In this document: positions 38,735 to 42,208 of the stretch, one piece after another
Position numbering within the stretch: position 1 is the first letter of the stretch
Layout: the number at the start of each line of letters is the position of its first letter
Assembly (NCBI GenBank): GCA_937873135.1
Contig: CALMVQ010000380.1
Span: forward strand, 1-42,208
Direction of reading: 5' to 3'
Length of the DNA: 42,208 nt
Origin: an uncultured Scytonema sp.
GTDB taxonomy: Bacteria > Cyanobacteriota > Cyanobacteriia > Cyanobacteriales > Nostocaceae
The notes under the pieces: model-generated
What the model was told of the DNA's origin: nothing
Seen by the model: only the letters and a program-made list of their open reading frames with translations
Databases searched by the model: none
Made by a program: the position numbers and the translations under genes

Positions 38735-38806
38735 CTAATTTTTCTTTGTTTTGCCAAACGGTATCAGATCTTCTATCACCTGCCATTCAGCAACATTTAA
38801 GTTGCT
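38735..38806 (-). pseudogene. Possible N-terminal scrap of an IS5-like transposase
   Basis: The minus strand reads SNLNVAEWQVIEDLIPFGKT and then KKN and a stop. It resembles the N-terminus of IS5-group transposases ('SNLTDAEWALIEPLIP...'). Only 24 codons are present and no inverted repeats are seen next to it. Confidence 0.3.
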
Positions 38807-39898
38807 TGGGGGGCGATCGCAAGTCGCTAGCAGATTTACATTTTATACCGATAATGTACATGACCTGACTCTTTTCTACGTAGCGTTGAGAGAGTAGACT
38901 TTCATTTTTTTCTCTGTATACTCAAGTTGACACTTTCTGTAATTGTATAATCTTAGCCTGCAAATTGCTATCATGTGTTAATCTAATAGCTTTTATATAT
39001 TCTCAGCTTCAACGCGAAAATGCAATAGATCTGAAGACAGGGCAAATGGATTTAATTTATAGAATGTTGAGTTTACAAAGATTTTAAGCATTACTAGTTT
39101 TTATTTAGAAAATTTTTAACCTTTGATATGCATGGATTACAGAAATTATTTAAAGTATCTAAGTAGTAATACATAAATAATGCTTATACATAATAATACA
39201 TATGTACTTAGGACTTATACCCTTTCTATGTGAAGATGCACATAATTTACCCACCACCTGTATGTATCCCCTCGATTTTGGCAAAACGGAAGAGATGCCA
39301 GTTCAAGTAAAATTTTATAGAAAATTGGGATAAGCATCGCAATCATTTCAGTTTTGTCCAGAAAATGCAATAGCTATTAAGACAATATTAAGTGGACAGT
39401 TAAGACACTAAGCGAATAATCTCAGAATGGGCAAATATCCGTCGTATAAACTCAATCAATTTTTCAGAGGCTAGTTATGGAACGCTGTCAAGGATGGGCA
39501 CAGTTACAATAATTGTCGGAGCCAGCAATCAGAATGCACTCAACCACAAACGCCCATTTTATGGATTTTTGCTTCTTTTGGAGTTTTAGTGGGTTTTCCA
39601 GAATGAGCGTAAAAGTTTTCGGTATACTGAAAGTTATTAGGATATCCGATTCACTTAAGTAAGCGATCAAGACTAACTATGCATGGTTGTCTACGAATAT
39701 CTGTTCAGATTGAAATAGGAGATAGTCAAAATAACTAGTGTAAAAAAAATACATAAAACTGACAGTAGTTCCCACAAATATAGATGGTAAACTTTATCAA
39801 TGCTAGCCTTTAGGCAAAGCTAGTAGCATTGCTTAAAATTGCTGTCAAAGAACAAATTCTTAAGAGAGCTAAAATTAGGGAATTACAGCAGTTCAATT

Positions 39899-40091
39899 GA
39901 ATAGGACTTACGCATCGTACATAAGTACTACACGCAAGGGTGTTCCAGCCATATTAAGCACTTAACGATGCCAAAGGCAACGGCTGAAGCTGTATAAATA
40001 TGCGACTAAATCAGGGTTATACAAGCGCCTAAAACGACCAAATATCGTCTTTCATATTATGGTTAATTTGTACAGTGCCTAAGTCCTATTG
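39899..40091. mobile_element. MITE-like element of about 190 bp
   Basis: The left end AATAGGACTTACGCATCGT and the inverted right end (complement of ACAGTGCCTAAGTCCTATT) match over about 22 bases with three differences. The element is flanked by TA at both sides, as expected for IS630/Tc1-type insertion. No coding frame lies inside. Elements starting TAGGACTTACGCA are common in Nostoc-type genomes. Confidence 0.6.
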
Positions 40092-40305
40092 AAATTCTCG
40101 ACCAGGAGTTTAAAAATATTAATCGCCGTATAACAGCATCAACAATATACCAAACTTCAAGGGGCAACCAAGGCCAGAATTTTTGGTGAGCCGTGACTAC
40201 ACACCACTACAGCCTCTATTTAACAAAGTTCTTATTTAGCCGCATCCTGTAGATAATGCGATCGCCTAAGCGTAAAAACAGAGAGTTCTATCATTTCAGT
40301 TAGTC

Positions 40306-40342
40306 GTTAAGCTCCCCCCGCATGCGGGGGAAAAGTCTTAAC
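40306..40342. terminator. GC-rich palindrome after copy 2, likely terminator hairpin
   Basis: CCCCCG-CATG-CGGGGG (40315-40330) is a perfect hairpin, set inside GTTAAG / CTTAAC arms (40306-40311, 40337-40342). It lies about 40 bases past the copy 2 stop in an AT-rich region. No U-run follows on the minus strand, so the type of terminator is unclear. Confidence 0.5.
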
Positions 40343-40383
40343 TGAACCGAATTGAATTAGTTCATTAAATCAGCAACGCCAAA

Positions 40384-40776
40384 TTATTCATCAACAATTT
40401 CAACTGTCCTTGGCATGTCAGTGACGTCAGTATTAATAAGAACTTTCGGGCTAAGGTGATTTTTCAACTTGAGTTTTAGCTCATCTGTAATGGGTAAATC
40501 TTTAATTTCTTTGAGAAGAAATCTCAGAGAGTGAGTTTTGCTACGTTCTTCATAGACAGCCTTGAGAATGGCTTCAATTCCAGATCCCGCTATAGCATCC
40601 CCTAAAACCGATATTAGACCCAGCAGTGCTATACCCCCAAGGATACCAAAAGGTCCTCCTACAGCTGTGATGGCAGCACCAACAGCTACAGAACTGCCCC
40701 CGGCTGCGGCTGTCAGAATCACGAGAATTACGCCAGGAAGACCTAGACCTGCAAGTTTTTTAACGAGTTCGTCCAT
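40384..40776 (-). CDS. Small glycine-rich membrane protein, copy 2, full length
   Basis: The 130-residue protein has the same plan as copy 1: MDELVKKLAGLGLPG, two Gly/Ala-rich hydrophobic segments (about 14-29 and 40-60 with GGPFGILGGIALLGLI), the helix GDAIAGSGIEAILKAVYEE, a conserved ITDELKLKLKNHLSP and an acidic tail ending in PRTVEIVDE. The first 75 residues are almost identical between copies; the charged part after residue 82 varies more. It lies 309 bases after the patatin gene, same strand, with its own conserved upstream block and ribosome site GAGGT-like AGGTAAT. I do not recognise the family. A membrane-active role next to a phospholipase is suggestive but unproven. Confidence 0.82.
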   Translation of the reverse strand: MDELVKKLAGLGLPGVILVILTAAAGGSSVAVGAAITAVGGPFGILGGIALLGLISVLGDAIAGSGIEAILKAVYEERSKTHSLRFLLKEIKDLPITDELKLKLKNHLSPKVLINTDVTDMPRTVEIVDE

Positions 40777-41085
40777 TGGAATTACCTATTATCCTTACGT
40801 TTTTGTGAAAACATTAATCAGGGTAAGATACTAGAATCTTTGTAAATAAAGAAACCTATTTCATCATCTAGACTAAGCTATATCAAAGTCAATCACCCTT
40901 AGATAGGATTAACTTTCGACAAATTTTTCTCAATTTGCCCTAATCTGATAGCTGAGCCTTTAATCTAGATTATGACTGATTTTCTCGAAAAAAGCTGATA
41001 TCACCACCATTCTAAGAGATGTCAAATAATTTTTGCCCCTTTACAGGAAAGCTTGCCATTATTTTACCTCTTCCTGCAAAAAATC
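40777..41085 (-). promoter_or_regulatory. Gap between patatin gene and copy 2; contains the conserved upstream block
   Basis: The part at 40777-40907 is the duplicated block shared with copy 1 and probably carries a promoter. The rest (40908-41085) is AT-rich. CAGGAA and TTCCTG (near 41044 and 41071) could pair across a long loop just after the patatin stop; nothing else stands out. Confidence 0.5.
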
Positions 41086-42153
41086 TCAGATTTCCTCCAA
41101 TAAAACACTACATAACTCATCTATTTGTTTACTTTTTTCGGCAATTAATCTATTTGCTAATAGTTTTAGCTGACGAAGATTTTCGAGCTTAGGATTATCT
41201 ATTTCTTCCTGTTCATTCGTGAGGAAGGTTTGAAAGCGATAATAAGAACTTTTGCCATCTTGAACACTTGACTCAAACAACCGTTCTAATTCTCCGGCAA
41301 CGACTTCGCTTCCACCGTCAAACACCATATTTAAAAGCGGTCTTCCCCATTGCAATAGTCCCCATTTTTTCACTTCGTCATAAGGGTACACGCTTGTCAG
41401 GGAACCTGTACCTAAAGAGACGACTAATATATCCTCTGTATTCAGAACTTGTTTTTTTTCTTGTCTACCAATTTGCGCCTCTATAATCGCCAAATTCGCT
41501 GGATTATTAGCGACGACGCCTCCATCCACTAAAGTATAAAAACCGCTGGGATTATGAAAACTTGAAATGCGATGGGGAGCAAAATAAGTCGGAGTAGCAC
41601 TTGTTGCTAGTGCTGCATCTGTGAGCGTAAATCCGCCACATAACTTGCGAAACTTTTTCGATTCTGTCTGTTGTTTTTCCAGTTTGTTTGTAAAGAATAT
41701 CGGAATTCGCTGCTCGATATCGTAGCTGGTGACGAATACTTCTTTGAGATTATTTTCCAGAGGCGCATTTCCAAAATATTGCCTTAAAATTTCCTCTCGT
41801 CCCTCCGAAGAATATTTTGGCTGGATAAATATATCCTCTATTGGACCGAGTATTCGTTCGAGAAATGGCTCATAAAATATTTCCACTCCATACTCAAGAT
41901 AGATTTGGAGGAGATTCTCTGCACTGTATTCAGGAATCGGGGAACCATCAAGTGCCTCTATGAAGCCAGGTTTAGTAAGTCCGAGTGCTAAAATTCCTCC
42001 GGTTGAAGTGCCTGCAATTAAATCAAACAAACTCGAAATCGGCTTTAGTGTCCGCTTTTCAATTTCTGCTAAGATCATTGCTGGGATAATGCCCCGAATC
42101 CCACCTCCATCAATAGCAAGTATTTTATACTTGGGATTGGCTTCTGTATTCAT
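41086..42153 (-). CDS. Patatin-like phospholipase
   Basis: The 355-residue lipid acyl hydrolase of the patatin family has the anion-hole loop DGGGIRG (15-21), nucleophile elbow GTSTG with Ser50 and the dyad aspartate Asp210 in DGGVVANNP. It has no signal peptide, so it should act in the cytosol on membrane lipids. The length and motif spacing are those of cyanobacterial and defence-type patatins of the CapV sort, but no cyclic-nucleotide sensor or synthase gene is visible in the window. AGGAGGAA lies about 12 bases before the ATG. The next genes on the same strand are the two small glycine-rich membrane proteins. Housekeeping lipid turnover is as likely as a defence effector. Confidence 0.92.
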   Translation of the reverse strand: MNTEANPKYKILAIDGGGIRGIIPAMILAEIEKRTLKPISSLFDLIAGTSTGGILALGLTKPGFIEALDGSPIPEYSAENLLQIYLEYGVEIFYEPFLERILGPIEDIFIQPKYSSEGREEILRQYFGNAPLENNLKEVFVTSYDIEQRIPIFFTNKLEKQQTESKKFRKLCGGFTLTDAALATSATPTYFAPHRISSFHNPSGFYTLVDGGVVANNPANLAIIEAQIGRQEKKQVLNTEDILVVSLGTGSLTSVYPYDEVKKWGLLQWGRPLLNMVFDGGSEVVAGELERLFESSVQDGKSSYYRFQTFLTNEQEEIDNPKLENLRQLKLLANRLIAEKSKQIDELCSVLLEEI

Positions 42154-42208
42154 AGTTTTTTCTGGTTCCTCCTGAGCTAATGTTTGTGTTTGTTCGGGGG
42201 GTTGGATA

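Larger units (their letters stand above)
38535..40383. other. AT-rich region with gene remnants and a MITE between the duplicated genes
   Basis: About 1.85 kb without an intact gene that I would support. Besides the two scraps and the MITE listed separately, short open frames (for example 60 codons at 39488-39670, minus strand) show no family resemblance and no convincing ribosome site. A GC-rich palindrome lies at 40306-40342. Confidence 0.5.

Noticed and set aside
39240-39320. Short plus-strand frame MYPLDFGKTEEMPVQV...
   Set aside because: Only 23 codons and no recognisable homology.
39476-39515. Possible transposase scrap (MERCQGWAQLQ) on the plus strand
   Set aside because: Eleven codons are too few to tell from chance.
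39488-39670. 60-codon minus-strand frame between the duplicated genes
   Set aside because: No family resemblance, no ribosome site and AT-rich random-like composition; kept only as part of the non-coding stretch.
1-42208. CRISPR arrays, tRNA or rRNA genes
   Set aside because: I saw no regularly spaced repeats and no tRNA- or rRNA-like sequence in any gap.

Overview
The window looks like chromosomal DNA of a filamentous, probably Nostoc-like (Nostocales) cyanobacterium. The reasons are many copies of the HIP1 octamer GCGATCGC, small dispersed repeats of the kind known from Nostoc/Anabaena (three read in frame inside NRPS genes), a GUN4-domain gene, and a modular NRPS locus whose architecture is that of the cyanobacterial anabaenopeptin pathway. 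Every gene I can support lies on the minus strand, so transcription runs from right to left.

Right part (about 38.0-42.2 kb): a patatin-like phospholipase gene, then two near-identical copies of a small glycine-rich membrane protein gene, each with the same upstream block of about 130 bp. Between the copies lie about 2 kb of AT-rich debris: a LamG-like gene start cut short, a possible transposase scrap and a MITE-like element of about 190 bp. Copy 1 has lost its last ten codons to a stop codon.

Middle part (37.75-12.8 kb): five genes matching the anabaenopeptin synthetase set apnA-apnE in order and domain layout: A-PCP-C-A-PCP-E, C-A-PCP, C-A-PCP-C-A-NMT-PCP, C-A-PCP-TE and an ABC exporter. 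Pocket residues read by eye suggest basic residues at positions 1 and 2 (position 2 as the D-isomer), an aliphatic residue at 3, an unassigned residue at 4 (Hty/Hph by analogy), N-methylated Ser at 5 and Phe at 6. The expected product is a ureido-linked cyclic hexapeptide, perhaps of anabaenopeptin C type with an unusual N-Me-Ser. Two small genes follow the exporter at close spacing: a coiled-coil protein ending in a GUN4 domain, and a 144-residue protein of unknown family.

Left part (10.2-0 kb): a second, hybrid system. A type I PKS module (KS-AT-KR-ACP) overlaps by ATGA an NRPS gene that runs off the left edge (docking-C-A(Thr)-PCP-C-A...). Its loading enzyme is not in the window. The PKS and ApnC both end in acidic ...I/V-E-L tails, and the proteins that follow each (the left-edge NRPS and ApnD) both start with TubC-like docking domains, so the two assembly lines appear to share a docking code.
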